Shown here one piece after another: positions 33,859 to 44,783 of a DNA stretch of 64,000 bases. The notes beneath the pieces are model-generated. The model was not told where the DNA came from. It did not search any database and was given only the letters and a program-made list of their open reading frames with translations. The position numbers were made by a program, and so were the translations under genes. Origin of the DNA: Copromyces sp. CBS 386.78 (Eukaryota > Ascomycota > Sordariomycetes > Sordariales > Sordariaceae); NCBI GenBank assembly GCA_030685235.1, contig MU839163.1:1-64000 (forward strand), given 5' to 3'. Within the stretch, counting starts at the first letter, position 1. Each line of letters begins with the position of its first letter.

Positions 33859-35156
33859 GTTACAGGTACAGTGCTCAACTCGCAACTCGCTGGTTGGGAC
33901 TGGGGTCATGGGGTGCGTTGAGAGAGGTCCTTGGAGAGTGTATTTGTTTTTCCTGTTTTCATGCCATCTTGTTGTGGCTCAGCCTTTACTTGCATTGACA
34001 AGTGTCGTTCTGCAATGTTTTGGGTGCAACTGCACATTTCCCTGCGCCGTTGGGCTGAGGAGAGGAGGTCATCCGGACATGCTAGGAGGAGAGAGTGGGT
34101 TCAAGCATTTTGTGGAGTTACATGGTTGCAGAATGATAATGTTATCGTGTTCCTTTTCTCTTCTTTCTTGTCGTACTTGAGATTCTTTTTCTGTCGTGGA
34201 TGCTTTTATCGGTGAAAAACGAGCCTCGAGTGTCATTTGCTCATCGTGAGCTTTCGGGGTGTAAAAGCGGACTTCAAACTACGGAGTGTCCGAATCCGCA
34301 ACCGAGGTGTACCAAGCCCCCTATCCTCATGCCACTGGCACTGTTTTCAAGTTCTGTGCCCTGCATATGACTGGACACAATCTTGGATGTTGTACTTGAC
34401 GGCTGCATGCATCGCGAACCACCCGCCTTCTTCGGTTTCGACACCATGGCACAGTCCGCACCCTCTCCATTTTTGCTCCTCCGCTTTTCCCCAGCGAAAC
34501 CGACGACCTCCCGTTGGCTGATTTTAGGTTTCTTTTTGAATCTGACTCCGTTGTCCGGGGGGAGGGGGAGTCGGGCACGGATCTGGCTCTCCGGACAAGA
34601 AATCGGGGGATGTCCGGCGTTACATTTGCCTTTCCCGTGCAAATCCATTCAGCCGTTTCCCCGACCCCACCCCGCCATCCAGGTCCGAAAAGGGGCAACG
34701 GGCAAGACATTGGACTCACCCCAATTGACAAAAACATTTGAAGGGATCCGAGACAGCGGGGTGTAAACAAATCGCTTCCCTTTGGTCGTTTATCCCTTGG
34801 TACCGCTCATCTATCACCGGACTCCCGACACCAGCGACCGGGCGGCGCCCCGTGCTACATACCATGCACCAACCACCATGATGGACTACCGATATGCACA
34901 TCGAGGCACTGCTGACATATGCAGGGAGATACAGAAGCATGATTGAGTCGAATGCTGCAGACGCAAGCCTCGCAATAAATAGGATGACGAAGCCAGACTC
35001 CTTATCGTCTTGATGGGTCCTCTCTTCATCTCTTTCTCTTCCTGGTCTTGTCCCTGATTTCTGGATCCTACGATACAGCACCAGCACCCATCACTCCCAT
35101 CTAATCAAAGCAAGCCACTCCCGCTAACACATTACCAACCCCCAAACCCACCCAAG
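33859..35156. other. intergenic region
   Basis: 3' flank of the kinase gene and promoter of the reductase gene. Short overlapping frames are not gene-like. The 150 bp before 35157 are C/A-rich, as expected for a Neurospora leader. Confidence 0.55.
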
Positions 35157-36021
35157 ATGCCCATCTTTATCCCCACCGCATCCCTCGAAGGAAAAGTCGC
35201 CCTCGTCACCGGCGCCGGCCGCGGCATCGGCCGTGGCGTTGCCCTCGAGCTCGCCCGCCGCGGCGCCTCCGTAATCGTCAACTACGTATCCTCGGCGGGC
35301 CCCGCCAACGAAGTTGTCAAGGAAATCAAGTCCTACAACAACGGAGCGCGCGCCATCGCCATCCAAGCCAACGTGCGTTCGGTCTCGGAAATTGACCGGC
35401 TCTTCGCCGAAGCCAAGCGCGCCTTCGGCCGCATCGACATCGTCATGTCCAACAGCGGCACCGAGTCGTGGGACAAGACCGAGGAGATCACCGAGGAGAA
35501 GTACAACTACGTGTTCGACCTCAACGCCAAGGCGCAGTTTTTCGTCGGGCAGGCGGCGTACAAGCATCTGGAACAGAACGGGCGGGTTATTTTGATGACG
35601 AGCATTGCCGCGGGGCTGATGGGCGTCAAGAACCATGCGCTTTATAATGCGAGCAAGATGGCTGTGCAAGGGTTCGTGAAGGCGTTTGCGACGGATTTTG
35701 GTGACAAGGGGATCACGGTTAATGGTGTTGCCCCTGGAGGAATTAAGAGTGATATGTTTGCCGAGAACGCGTGGCATTACATCCCCGGCGGAACCCCTGA
35801 CCTGGGTAAGGACAAGATCGAGAAGATGATGGCTGAGCATTGTCCCCTGGGAAGATGCGCGGTGCCGGAAGATGTGGCGAGGGTGGTGGCGTTTTTGGCG
35901 AGCGAGGATGGGGGGTGGGTTAATGGTGAGTTCACTTCTCTTGGACTGGTACTGCGAGACATGGTGCTAACGTGGAAAAATAGGTCAAATCATTACCATC
36001 TCTGGTGGTTCTTCGCAGTAG
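35157..36021 (+). CDS. short-chain dehydrogenase, naphthol/versicolorin reductase group
   Basis: Two exons, 35157-35925 and 35984-36021 (268 residues), with GTGAGT donor, GCTAAC branch point and TAG acceptor; the 38-nt last exon ends ITISGGSSQ. It is a classical Rossmann-fold SDR: TGAGRGIG cofactor motif at 18-25, SNSG at 98-101, and catalytic tetrad Asn123, Ser149, Tyr163 and Lys167. The start (SLEGKVALVTGAGRGIGR) and the end (DGGWVNGQIITISGG) match the NADPH-dependent tetra/trihydroxynaphthalene and versicolorin reductases, which act in DHN-melanin and polyketide pathways. No polyketide synthase or other pathway gene is visible nearby, so the true substrate is open. Without the intron the frame would run on with a meaningless tail. 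Confidence 0.9.
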
Positions 36022-36401
36022 ACGACCTTCTCAGATGGGCGAAGCGTGATGGGACAGTCGAGTGTAAGTGAGTGGCTTGTGGGTTCAGGAAAAGGTCATG
36101 CGGTCACGATGATGATACACGTACATGGAGTGCAATACAACTGTTGTATTTATTGTTTTCATGCTCATCAAGGCATCTGCCTTGCTGATAATGCGCCTCC
36201 TTCCCCATTTAGAGCCCCGGATATTTGTCTCCTCCATAGAGAGTTCTTCTTGAATCCAATGCTCCCTCTTAACCCATACCTCGTTCCTCATCGATCCTTC
36301 CCACGACCCAGAATCCCACAGCTCCTCCTTCCCATCATAAGTTCTTGCCCATATTTCCCAGCTTCCATGCCCAAGCTCCGTTGCCCAAGTCCCTCATCTG
36401 A

Positions 36402-36731
36402 TCATGTCATCAATTGCCATAATACCCTCCTCCCAGGCTCCCACAATTCACCCACTTCCGGACTCTCCATCTCATCTTCCAACTCTCTCAACATCTTCTC
36501 CCCTTCCTCTCTCAACTTGTCCAGTTCGGTCTCCACATTCTTGATGTGCTCCTCCATACTCGCCTCGACTGCCTTCTGAAGCGAAATGGTTGCGAAGTTC
36601 AGAGCCAGTAAGAGACTGAGAGCAGCATAAATCATGACTGCCAGTGTCAATGCCAGTGCCAGGAGCGTAGTGCAAAGAGGTATCGTGCATGGAGCTAGAC
36701 GCATCTTCGTTCGACACTGCCAGAATCGCAT
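36402..36731 (-). CDS. small membrane-anchored coiled-coil protein
   Basis: A 109-codon frame on the minus strand. A hydrophobic segment at about residues 17-50 could be a signal anchor. It is followed by a charged heptad-like helix (VETELDKLREEGEKMLRELEDEME). An alternative start is the second ATG at 36704. It has no recognisable family. Its upstream region holds TTCAGGTTCTGAC about 250 bp before the start, a word also found upstream of two genes of the neighbouring array. Size and composition fit an orphan gene, but a chance frame cannot be excluded. Confidence 0.5.
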   Translation of the reverse strand: MRFWQCRTKMRLAPCTIPLCTTLLALALTLAVMIYAALSLLLALNFATISLQKAVEASMEEHIKNVETELDKLREEGEKMLRELEDEMESPEVGELWEPGRRVLWQLMT

Positions 36732-37571
36732 TCGCCCTGACTCTGTTGTGAGAATGCTTCAGATAACGCCGGTGTCAGACGCTTGACCACTGTTTCTTTT
36801 GAGAGAGGGGGATTTATATTGTCCTGGATAGACCTTTGGCTCTTTGTGGTGGACTGGTGATGACCAAGGAAGAAGTGTGCTGGTGGTTGAACGAGAAAGA
36901 AGTTGGAAGGGGAGAGAAGTTGAAAGGTAGAAGTCGACGGTACTCATTCTCCCCCATCGACCCCTTGAAACACTCTCTCAGTTCAGGTTCTGACGTGCTC
37001 TGCCAAACCCAAGTAGGCGCAATTTCGACTCTCAACTTGTCTCAAACATTCGGCCGGCCAGCAAGGTTCTTATTATGCGATTGAAAAGACAAAAAGAGTG
37101 AATAGTACAGGTACCTACGTCACGGTCGTCACCCGGGCTTTGAACTAAACAAGGGATAGGGTGGATGGAGGTAGGAAGGTTTCATGTTGATCCTACGTTA
37201 AGGACTTGAGGTACGCTATATACTAGCTCGACTGGGTACTATCGTATCCCTCGTCCTCTTCCTCCCAAAGCTGATTCCCATACTGGGCTCGCCAATGGTC
37301 GCGGTTACCCCTCCTCTTAGTACATATACGTATGCTCCTCGAAGAGCGCCAGTCAACAGTCTCTCCTCTGTGGAGAGCTTCTTCGTGCAAGCTACGATAC
37401 TGGATGCTGGCCACTTCTGCTTGAAATTGGAGCTCTTGCCTAGGCCTACCCGTTCTGGTCGACCTAGCTCTAGTGGTGAACTGGCAGACAGGTTCGCCGA
37501 TGGCGTTGAGCGGGGAGGCGTGGCTGCTTGTGTCGTCTTGAGAGGAAGAAGTATCGCTGGGCTCGGCAGAA

Positions 37572-37889
37572 TTAAAGGGATTGGCATCGATCTTTGGGGT
37601 CAATGATGTTGGCCGTGTCTCTGTCGATGTCTGTGTCGGTCTCGGTGCTAATCGTATCCGACTTGGTGGTAACGCATGAACCGGGACTATCGGCCTGGAC
37701 AGCGGCTGTGGCTGGCTTGAACAGCGAAGGAGAAGTACAAGGAGAAGTGCGCTTCCTAGACGGGCGAGCTTTTCTGGACTGGGTGGGTTGGCTGTTCATG
37801 AGCGCGGCAGCAACGACCGGAAGGAGCTCTGGGGTAGAAGCCGACGCCGGATTGATGGGCGGCTCGAGGTAAAACTTGGGAGGGACCAT
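37572..37889 (-). pseudogene. candidate orphan-family gene, possibly frameshifted
   Basis: From ATG 37889 the minus strand encodes 105 residues, Pro-rich then basic (RKARPSRKRT) and Ser/Thr/Asp-rich. In frame upstream, without an ATG, it reads GHLRDVVNIS, which resembles the N-terminal hook of the adjacent gene family. At the 3' end a one-base shift leads into another open frame (to 37223) that ends acidic (EEEDEGYDS), as other family members do. I find no convincing intron that joins the two frames. It may be a decayed member, an indel in the sequence, or a chance pair of frames. Confidence 0.35.
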
Positions 37890-38418
37890 GTTTTCTGAGA
37901 TGTTGACGACGTCTCTAAGGTGCCCAAAGAATAGTGAAGCTTCGTTGGATAAAGAGTAGGAGGTTTCTTCAATGTTGTGAGAAGGTCTGGTCTGAGAACG
38001 AAAGAATAATGATGCTTGAAAGTGGTGGTAGTAAAGCAAAACGGAAGGTTTTTATAGAGGGCATCTATGACGGCTTATTATTCTTGTCCGTCGATTGACG
38101 GTCCTTTCAGATTTGCAGGTCGCCTCAGATTGCAAGTCGCAACCTGGCAACTCCCAGGATTCACCATCCAAGAGACCGCACTCGGGTTCGGCACGGTGCT
38201 ATGGTAGGTTCCATCACCACAACCTTGAACTGGCGACTGACGGCACATCGGCAGGTTTCCAATTTCTTTTGCTCGCCATGGAGCTCTTCCAGTTCACCCT
38301 GTCGGTTGGCTGCTACGTGGCAGCAATACCGGCCTCGGCGAGGATGGACATTTGACACGCGGGTTATGGCCCCTTTGATGGATGAAGTGCGGCAAGTCCA
38401 ACAGCAGGACCTTGGACC

Positions 38419-38425
38419 ATATAAG
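38419..38425 (+). promoter_or_regulatory. TATA element of Pol III-like unit 1
   Basis: ATATAAG lies about 58 bp before the tRNA-like A-box, matching in position the TTATAAG of the second unit (56264). Upstream TATA boxes are usual for ascomycete 5S, U6 and many other Pol III genes. Confidence 0.5.
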
Positions 38426-38445
38426 TCCGCAGCTCAGATCACCCA

Positions 38446-38601
38446 ATAACTCTCACATACCTTCCGCCTTGTGCGTGGCCAAGCGGTATGGTGTGCGGGG
38501 GCCAGATAAACATTGCTCGTTGCGTTGGTAGCGGAGGTACAGTTTTCGTAGGCCGCGCTTGGTCTGGGGTTCGACCCCAGGCTCGGGCGGCTGAGCTTTT
38601 T
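38446..38601 (+). ncRNA. putative Pol III transcript, copy 1
   Basis: GTGGCCAAGCGGTATG (about 38475) fits an A-box, and GGGGTTCGACCCC (about 38567-38579) fits a B-box inside a perfect hairpin (CTGGGG/CCCCAG). A T5 run at 38597-38601 and a T6 run at 38605-38610 would end transcription. The 56 nt 38498-38553 are identical to 56331-56386. No cloverleaf forms and no acceptor stem is present, so it is not a tRNA. The 5' end is set only by distance from the TATA box. The unit could be an independent small RNA gene or a tRNA-derived SINE. Confidence 0.55.
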
Positions 38602-38917
38602 GACTTTTTTGTGCTTTTTCGTTTTGCTTTTTGCCTTGAGTGCTTGAACATATTATTCCTCTTACTGAGTTGACTGATCGACTCCGACCTGACTGCCTAT
38701 CCCAGTCGCCCGAGGCAGTCGCGACACTCGGCAGCCACGAGATCTTCCTTAACTTTACATGTATACTGTGTCTCTCCTCCCCTTTTCCATTACTTGATCA
38801 TCATTCTGTGACTCTCATTCCGCTAAGAGAGAGATTGCCTGCTAATCACGGTTTTAATCCTTCAACCCCTCGCTTCCAACACACGCAGACACACACCACC
38901 TCCCATCCCTACCACCA

Positions 38918-39895
38918 TCACTCCACCATTTCATCATCATCATCATCGCCTCCCCAAAGCTTCCCCTCCATGGTATGGGTAGTCAGCATATCATGCTCCT
39001 CCCTCCAGTTGTTCTTGTCCACAGCATCTGCGACATCTAACCCATCATCATCACTTGCCTCCTCCCACGACCATGTTGGATAAATCGCCTTATGCCAACC
39101 AACTTCCACGAGATCGTCCTCCTCATTGACATACCTACGGCTAACCTTCTCTTTCGGCATCCAAGCCTCGCCGAAAGCTCCCATTTCTAATCCCAACTTC
39201 GACTTACGAGTAGCTTCAGCAGCTTTCTCGGCAGCCACTCTCTCTCTGGTACGCCGAAGACAATCCAGAAAAAAGGTCATCGTCTTCCTGTCCTTCTCCT
39301 CCTTGGCTTCTTCCTCCGCTGCTGTGGTGATGATCGTCTTGGTGCCGGGTACCCGTTCGACTCTCGCCTCATGGACTATAGTGGAAGGAAACGGAACTTG
39401 GATTTGCTGGCGAGACTGCTGGTAGCGCTTGCGGAGGGAAGGGTTGGAGCGGGACTTGGTGATTCGGTGGCTGGATGCGAAGGGCCGGTAGTGGGAGGGA
39501 GACTTGTGCAGGTTGGACCTGGAGTTGTATAGACTGAAGTTGTAAAGCCCGACGGGATCGTCGCAGTTCATGAGGATCTTTGCGAGGTTATGATCTTGGG
39601 ACTGCGTGGTGGTAGAGGTGGTATCGGTCGTCGTCGTCGCCGTGCTGCTACTGCCTCTGGCATCGGGATTCGAGAAGCCGAGACCCGTTTGAGTGGTGGT
39701 GTAGGTGTATCCGCCTGTTGTGTTGGTTGTGGTGTAGGCAGTGGAAGAAGAGTTGGATTCAGGCTGCAGCTGGCTGAAGACGCTATGGGCGTATGAAGAG
39801 GTGGTAGCTGTAGATTTAGACGGAGTGAGAGCCCGGGCTTTGGGATTGAGGGCCATGTCCTCCATCTTTTGAGTAAGCCCGTCAGTTGACTCCAT
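38918..39895 (-). CDS. orphan-family protein with N-terminal hook and acidic tail
   Basis: The open frame begins at 39955, but the ATG at 39895 (AACATGGAGTCAAC) matches the start context of the other family members and is preferred (325 residues). The N-terminus reads LTQKMEDMALNP, the family hook. A long Ser/Thr/Gln-rich region follows, then a basic, charged helical part (about residues 210-260), and a Trp-containing stretch ending in GDDDDDEMVE. Just upstream lies a second, diverged copy of the same start segment in which the codon after ATG is TAG; its remaining codons are open and encode KMEDLTITPEAQ. The 5' end was thus duplicated and one copy broken. Product function is unknown and no known domain is seen. 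Confidence 0.7.
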   Translation of the reverse strand: MESTDGLTQKMEDMALNPKARALTPSKSTATTSSYAHSVFSQLQPESNSSSTAYTTTNTTGGYTYTTTQTGLGFSNPDARGSSSTATTTTDTTSTTTQSQDHNLAKILMNCDDPVGLYNFSLYNSRSNLHKSPSHYRPFASSHRITKSRSNPSLRKRYQQSRQQIQVPFPSTIVHEARVERVPGTKTIITTAAEEEAKEEKDRKTMTFFLDCLRRTRERVAAEKAAEATRKSKLGLEMGAFGEAWMPKEKVSRRYVNEEDDLVEVGWHKAIYPTWSWEEASDDDGLDVADAVDKNNWREEHDMLTTHTMEGKLWGGDDDDDEMVE

Positions 39896-40608
39896 GTTGG
39901 TGGGGGGTGAAGGAGGTATGGCTTGGGCTTCTGGCGTGATGGTTAGGTCCTCCATCTTTTCTGTAGCATCGTTCGCTGGCTACATGGTACGTACATTTAT
40001 GTCCTTGTCGGGTGGAGAAGATTGACAGATTTGAAAGCAGTGCATTCATCGCTTGTCGGAGATGGTTGAAGAGCGGGAAGAAGTACAAGCTGGCTTGCTG
40101 CGGAAGTTGTTTTGAAGAGAAAGACATCGATCCTTGAACGGGATTTACGACATCCTCTTTTCACTCCGCCTGCACTGGGTGAAGGGCAAACCTCAACACA
40201 GCTACGGTGAATGAAACCTCGAACCTGCTGAGAGGAAGCAATTTTCACAACCTTTGTCAACGTGGTGCTTCTCCTCAGCTCGGGTCGATGCAGGTTTGTA
40301 ATCCATGTTCCTTTGGTTTCTGCTGTTGGTTGCCAGACTAACGCCTACAGGTAAAGCCATACTGTCGTTCATGTGGCCGGTCATCGATTGCTTCTCTTCT
40401 TTCAAAACCGGAAGGTGCGTTTACCGAAACCTTGTTGTGATATTTTTCCTAGCTCTCTAATAGCTGTTTTCTTCCTACTCCATTCACTGGCAGCTAGGAA
40501 TAGCTCTCAACGTCTCCCGAGGACTTGATTCTTCAACCAACATCTCGCCACCTCGGTTCGAGCTGTTGCTTAGTATCCATCTCTTAAACATACCATTGGA
40601 ATCTGCCA

Positions 40609-41217
40609 TCAACGTTCCATTACCGTATCCTCCTTCTCCTCCTCCTCCTCCTCCTTGATCACCCCCAAAGTAGCCCCCTGCCTCTTCAACCCCAACCTTT
40701 TTCTCAAGCCCTCACTGATGGCGCTACCTCTTTGAGTCCTCGTGGTCCTCCTCTCATGGCGCCTCTCCTTCTCCTTCACCCAATGCTTCAGCCCTTTGGA
40801 TGGAGCTTTATATGGTTCGCGTCGAAGGAACTTGTCGACGCCCCTCCTCATTTTGTCACGGCATTTGGTGATGCCGCTGGTGGTTTTGCCGCTCCTGGCG
40901 AGACTGTTGGCGATGTTGGAGGATATGTTCTTGAAGGGCTTGCGTAGCGGAATGGTGTTCTTGGAGCTTTCGGGGCTGGCGATAGCTTCTGGTTTGGTGC
41001 GCTGTGTCTGAAGACCAGCTTGGGAAGCAGGACCAAAGGGAGTGTGGCTTTGATCGGCTAGGCGGGAGGCGTTGAAAGAAAGGCAAAGGGGGTTAGAGTG
41101 GGGTAAGGAGGAAGTCAGTTCGGGAATTAATGACGACTCTTGAATCGATGGTCGCACGGGAGGGTCGATGTTGAGCTCGGCCAGCTTCTGGACAACTTCT
41201 TTCGTCGTTGTGTCCAT
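40609..41217 (-). CDS. orphan-family protein, basic, with acidic tail
   Basis: A 202-codon single-exon frame on the minus strand with ATG in the context AATATGGACAC. It starts with the family hook (EVVQKLAELNIDPP). A Ser/Pro-rich linker to about residue 90 is followed by a strongly basic segment (about 95-190, with KHWVKEKERRHERR) and an acidic end (KEEEEEEKEDTVMER) from a CTC/CTT repeat. A nuclear or nucleic-acid-associated location is plausible from the basic segment only. No domain is recognised. Confidence 0.7.
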   Translation of the reverse strand: MDTTTKEVVQKLAELNIDPPVRPSIQESSLIPELTSSLPHSNPLCLSFNASRLADQSHTPFGPASQAGLQTQRTKPEAIASPESSKNTIPLRKPFKNISSNIANSLARSGKTTSGITKCRDKMRRGVDKFLRREPYKAPSKGLKHWVKEKERRHERRTTRTQRGSAISEGLRKRLGLKRQGATLGVIKEEEEEEKEDTVMER

Positions 41218-41880
41218 ATTGTTGGTTTCTTGTTGTTGGTGCGTCTAGAGGGAACCTGAAATTGTGTCCGTCACCGTGTGTGGTTGAGCGGCTTGGTTTG
41301 GAACGTTTCGGCCTGAATTATGCCCTGAAGCTGCGCCCACCCAGTTTTTAGCAAAAGGACGAGGAAGAATCCAGTGAAGGAAGACGGAGAGGTAAAGGGC
41401 CCGGGGGGACGGGACAGGGGGGAATCATGGCCACTTTTTCGCACTTTGTGGCTAATACGTGCCTACCTTACCTCTAGGTACCTAGGGCACCGACATTCCA
41501 TCCCATGATGCGTATAGGCGCCGTCATCGAAAGCTTCAATTAAAGAGATAATACATCTGTTATGCACGAAATCCATTTTATCATAGCTTCAAGACTGAAA
41601 TTGTCTATCCTAGCTGATGATCATGAGCCCAAGGATTACCTCCTATCATTCCTCGAGCTCGACTTCCATTTGCGTTTTGCGTTACCAAAATGACCAAATA
41701 CTCGGCCACATTTTGTATGTCCCTGTTTATTTCTCGCATATCGCTCTGAAGACATTAATCATAAAATGCCTGCTATTCCTTGTTCCTTCGATTCATGCCT
41801 GGCGTAGATACCTCTAGCGTTGACTACATGCTGTGTTCGCTGCATGTCTCCCGTCATTCCCCCTTCCCCAACAGTCCAGT

Positions 41881-42813
41881 TTACATCTCCATACCATCCA
41901 AGTCCTCATTTAGATAGAGGTATTCGTCCACATCGAGATCCTCCAAGGAGTCTTCCTCTCCAGTTCCACTTGTCGCATGCCTCAGCTTCACCTCCTCTCC
42001 CGCCATTACCGATGATGAGTGCACGTGCTCCTTTGGCTCTTTTGTATCCGTCAAAGAGAGAGAAGCCAAAGATTCTATGCTCGATTCCATCATAGCTCTA
42101 TGCATCTTCTGGATGGAGGCGGCACGCTTGGCTTTGGCCCTGGCCAGCAGCCTGTTAAGCCTGTATTGCTCTCCCTTCTGGTTGTTGGTCTTCATGGACA
42201 TTCTGTGGCGAAAAAGATCAGAAAGCGGATGGTTGTCAATCTCCCCCGTAGCTAGGGCCGTCAAAGTCGCTTGGCGGTTACGCTCAAGCTGGGTAGTGGG
42301 AGGGTGCCTCTCAAACTCGGAAAGACGAGCGCGGGCGATTCGGGACATGGACTTGGGGCTGGAGGTAGGGTGATGGCGGTGTCGGTGGGGTTTGTAATGT
42401 CCTGGGAATGGATGAGGGACTGGGCGTGGGCGAGATTGGCGGACGGGCGCAGCCTCCTGGACCTGGGGTTGAGGTTGGAGGATAAATGCCCATGTAGATG
42501 TGCTGTTGACGACTTTTGGTCCCGCGGGGCTACTGGATGTGCTGGTGCCGGGCATGATTGCCTGGGTAGTATGGGTGGACGAGGATCGCGTCGGCGAGCT
42601 TTGAGTGAACATGTTTGTGACCCAGGCTGGTTCAGGGTAGCCGCGAGCAGGCTTGGAGTGAACAGCGACATCAGCACTACTACCAGCCATGGGATGCATG
42701 GCGGTTGCAGACGACTGGCTGGGGATGATGGCGATGTTGAGGGTCGCCATGTCGTGGATGACTTGGTCGGCGGTGCCTCCAGATTGGCGTTTTTTGATGT
42801 TGATCGGATCCAT
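41881..42813 (-). CDS. orphan-family protein, His/Pro-rich, with acidic tail
   Basis: A 310-codon single-exon frame, with start AACATGGATCC. The hook is VIHDMATLNIAIIP at about residues 18-31. A Ser/Thr-rich linker leads to a Pro/His/Arg-rich patch (about 130-150), then an Arg/Lys-rich helical segment that includes RLNRLLARAKAKRAAS. The end is acidic (LNEDLDGMEM). Order and character match the next gene at 43467, but sequence identity outside the hook looks low. Function is unknown. Confidence 0.72.
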   Translation of the reverse strand: MDPINIKKRQSGGTADQVIHDMATLNIAIIPSQSSATAMHPMAGSSADVAVHSKPARGYPEPAWVTNMFTQSSPTRSSSTHTTQAIMPGTSTSSSPAGPKVVNSTSTWAFILQPQPQVQEAAPVRQSRPRPVPHPFPGHYKPHRHRHHPTSSPKSMSRIARARLSEFERHPPTTQLERNRQATLTALATGEIDNHPLSDLFRHRMSMKTNNQKGEQYRLNRLLARAKAKRAASIQKMHRAMMESSIESLASLSLTDTKEPKEHVHSSSVMAGEEVKLRHATSGTGEEDSLEDLDVDEYLYLNEDLDGMEM

Positions 42814-43466
42814 GTTGGTTACTAGAATGATTGAGACGGGAATTCTTCTGTCAAAGTGGGGGGGTATTCGTGCGGCTCTTGACTCTTGCTGTGACTTCGA
42901 ATCGGGGACTGCGAAGGTGGGTGGTCAAAGGAAGGAAAGTGACTCCATAGAATATGATGAGGTGGTTGGGCGGGGAGTGTATGGTAAGTGCAAAGTGAAT
43001 GGTAATCTAGTTGGTGGAGTCCCATAACAGACCCTGGAGTCGGTAGCTGACGCAATCCGTTTAGTCCACATGTGTTCAGGTTCTAACAGACGGGAGGAGA
43101 AAACCTTTACCTCAGCACGCTCCAGGCCGAACCCACGCGTACGCCAAGTTTTCAGGTTTCTTAAATTTCGCGGTAGTGGAACTGTGGATGATCTCACTGT
43201 AGGTGGCATTGCCGGCCTGAAGGCCGGTATTTGGAACGCGGCTAAAGATAAATGGCGACAGGAAGAAAAAAACGGGAAAAATGAGTGCAGTGCCAAGTAG
43301 TCAGGGTTTATTTCCTCAGTCCTGCTTCGTGTTGGTCACGATAAGACCTTTGTAGCTACTTGGAGTATGCTGTGAGTCTCTCATTCTCTACTCCTTCCGA
43401 TCCGTCCTTACGACACTTGACCCTGCCTGAACTTCAATCCGTCCCTTTCACGCCTTCCCATCCTGT

Positions 43467-44195
43467 CTACTCCTCCATAGCATCCTCATCCTTATCCTCA
43501 AATCCACCCCCCACCAAAGCCTGCAATGCCTCCCCCCTCATTAAAGCAGATGTCACCTGTCCGATGTTTGCCAGTAGGCCCTGACGGTCCTGAGCTGCGG
43601 AAAGGCGTTGCTGGGCCTCAATCTGGGCCTCAAGGGCACGAAGCCTAGCAAGCAACTCTATGCGGCTCTCCCTCATCTGTTCAAGTCTCATCCTGTTGCG
43701 ATCCCGCTGGGAAAGTGGATCATCTAGCATGGTTCTTGTAACAGCTGTAAGAGCCGGGAGGCGACTGTGGCGGTTGCGCGCGTTCGTACAGGTATGGTGG
43801 TGAGCAGCAGCACCGTGGTTGTGTCTGTGGCTGTGATGATGGGGTGCTGAGGTTCTGTGACGCCCCGAAGCTCGATGAGGACGTGGCCGGTTGCTCTCCA
43901 CTTCCCCGGCTTGGGCTTGCTGGATGACTGTGTAGGTCGCGTTTGTACCAGAGCGAAAACCGAGAGCGGAAACAGGCATGGGAGGACGGGGAGGCAGGGT
44001 GGCAGGTCTGGGAGGTAGGGCGCTCGGCTGGGCTGGGGTGTCTGGCTGAGTCGGGGTGTTTGGCTGAGTCGGGGTGTTTGGCTGAGTCGGGGTGTTTGGC
44101 TGAGTCGGGGTGGTCTGCTTGGTCGGGGTAATGCTGAGTGCCTCCATGCCGTAGATGACCTTGTTGGTAGAGCGGTTCGGGTTTGGAGGCTCCAT
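43467..44195 (-). CDS. orphan-family protein, TPTQPN repeats, acidic tail
   Basis: A 242-codon single-exon frame, with start AACATGGAGCC. The hook is VIYGMEALSITP at about residues 13-24. It is followed by a TPTQPN repeat, a Pro-rich stretch, a His/Arg-rich patch (about 100-135), and a helical, coiled-coil-like segment rich in Leu, Arg and Gln (RIELLARLRALEAQIEAQQ), ending FEDKDEDAMEE. Its upstream region has been invaded by two MITEs (44420 and 44900). Function is unknown. Confidence 0.72.
   Translation of the reverse strand: MEPPNPNRSTNKVIYGMEALSITPTKQTTPTQPNTPTQPNTPTQPNTPTQPDTPAQPSALPPRPATLPPRPPMPVSALGFRSGTNATYTVIQQAQAGEVESNRPRPHRASGRHRTSAPHHHSHRHNHGAAAHHHTCTNARNRHSRLPALTAVTRTMLDDPLSQRDRNRMRLEQMRESRIELLARLRALEAQIEAQQRLSAAQDRQGLLANIGQVTSALMRGEALQALVGGGFEDKDEDAMEE
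44044..44115. repeat. 18-bp coding tandem repeat
   Basis: GGCTGAGTCGGGGTGTTT is repeated four times, the last copy diverging at its end, and encodes TPTQPN units on the minus strand. The copies are nearly identical, so copy number is likely polymorphic. Confidence 0.9.
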
Positions 44196-44419
44196 GTTGA
44201 CTCGATGTTATTGTCGCCGTCGGACTATTGTGGGAAATGACAAAGGAGTTCGTTTCTGCGAGGATGAAGGGGTGTTGAGATGATGGTGGTATCTCGATTT
44301 GACTTCAAATCCGGATTCTTGTGTGTTGATTTGACTTCCAACCAGGGCTGTAGAAGTGGTGAAAGGGGAATAAGAGAAAACTTCGAAGCAAAGGGAGATA
44401 TCGCAAACGGCATATCTAG

Positions 44420-44783
44420 GAGCGCGTTTGTTTCCGTACTGTTGTCGTATAAACCCCTGTTCTCTCACGGCTGCCGTATAATTACAAAACTGTCTACATG
44501 CTCAAAAATGTCGTACATGTCGTACATGTGCCTCCTGCCCCCTGTAAGTGCCCTGCAAATTTTGGGGAAATCAGCGCATTCGACTAGCGCATATGCCCTG
44601 TAATCCCTTATAAGAACCCTATCCTCGTTGTTACCTCTCGTTCTACTTCATACTCAAACAATTAGGTTTGGGAGTATAGCGGCTGTATAAGGGGGGTGTA
44701 GATGGCTGTAGGGCGCATGAGTGATGTGGTCCGAGCGTCTGCCGTATGAATTTATACGACACCCGTACGGAAACAAACGCACT
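44420..44783. mobile_element. MITE with about 34-bp TIRs (364 bp)
   Basis: The left arm (44420-44453, GCGCGTTTGTTTCCGTAC then GTCGTATAAA) is repeated inverted at 44750-44783 with a few mismatches. CTAG flanks both ends (44416-44419 and 44784-44787), so the target duplication is CTAG or the TA within it. The interior has no gene. The exact end is uncertain by 1-2 bases because the two arms differ there. A superfamily cannot be fixed; TA-type duplication would suit Tc1/mariner. Confidence 0.75.

Noticed and set aside
34327..34770. 147-codon minus-strand frame between kinase and reductase
   Set aside because: Competing frames of equal length on the other strand and no recognisable feature.
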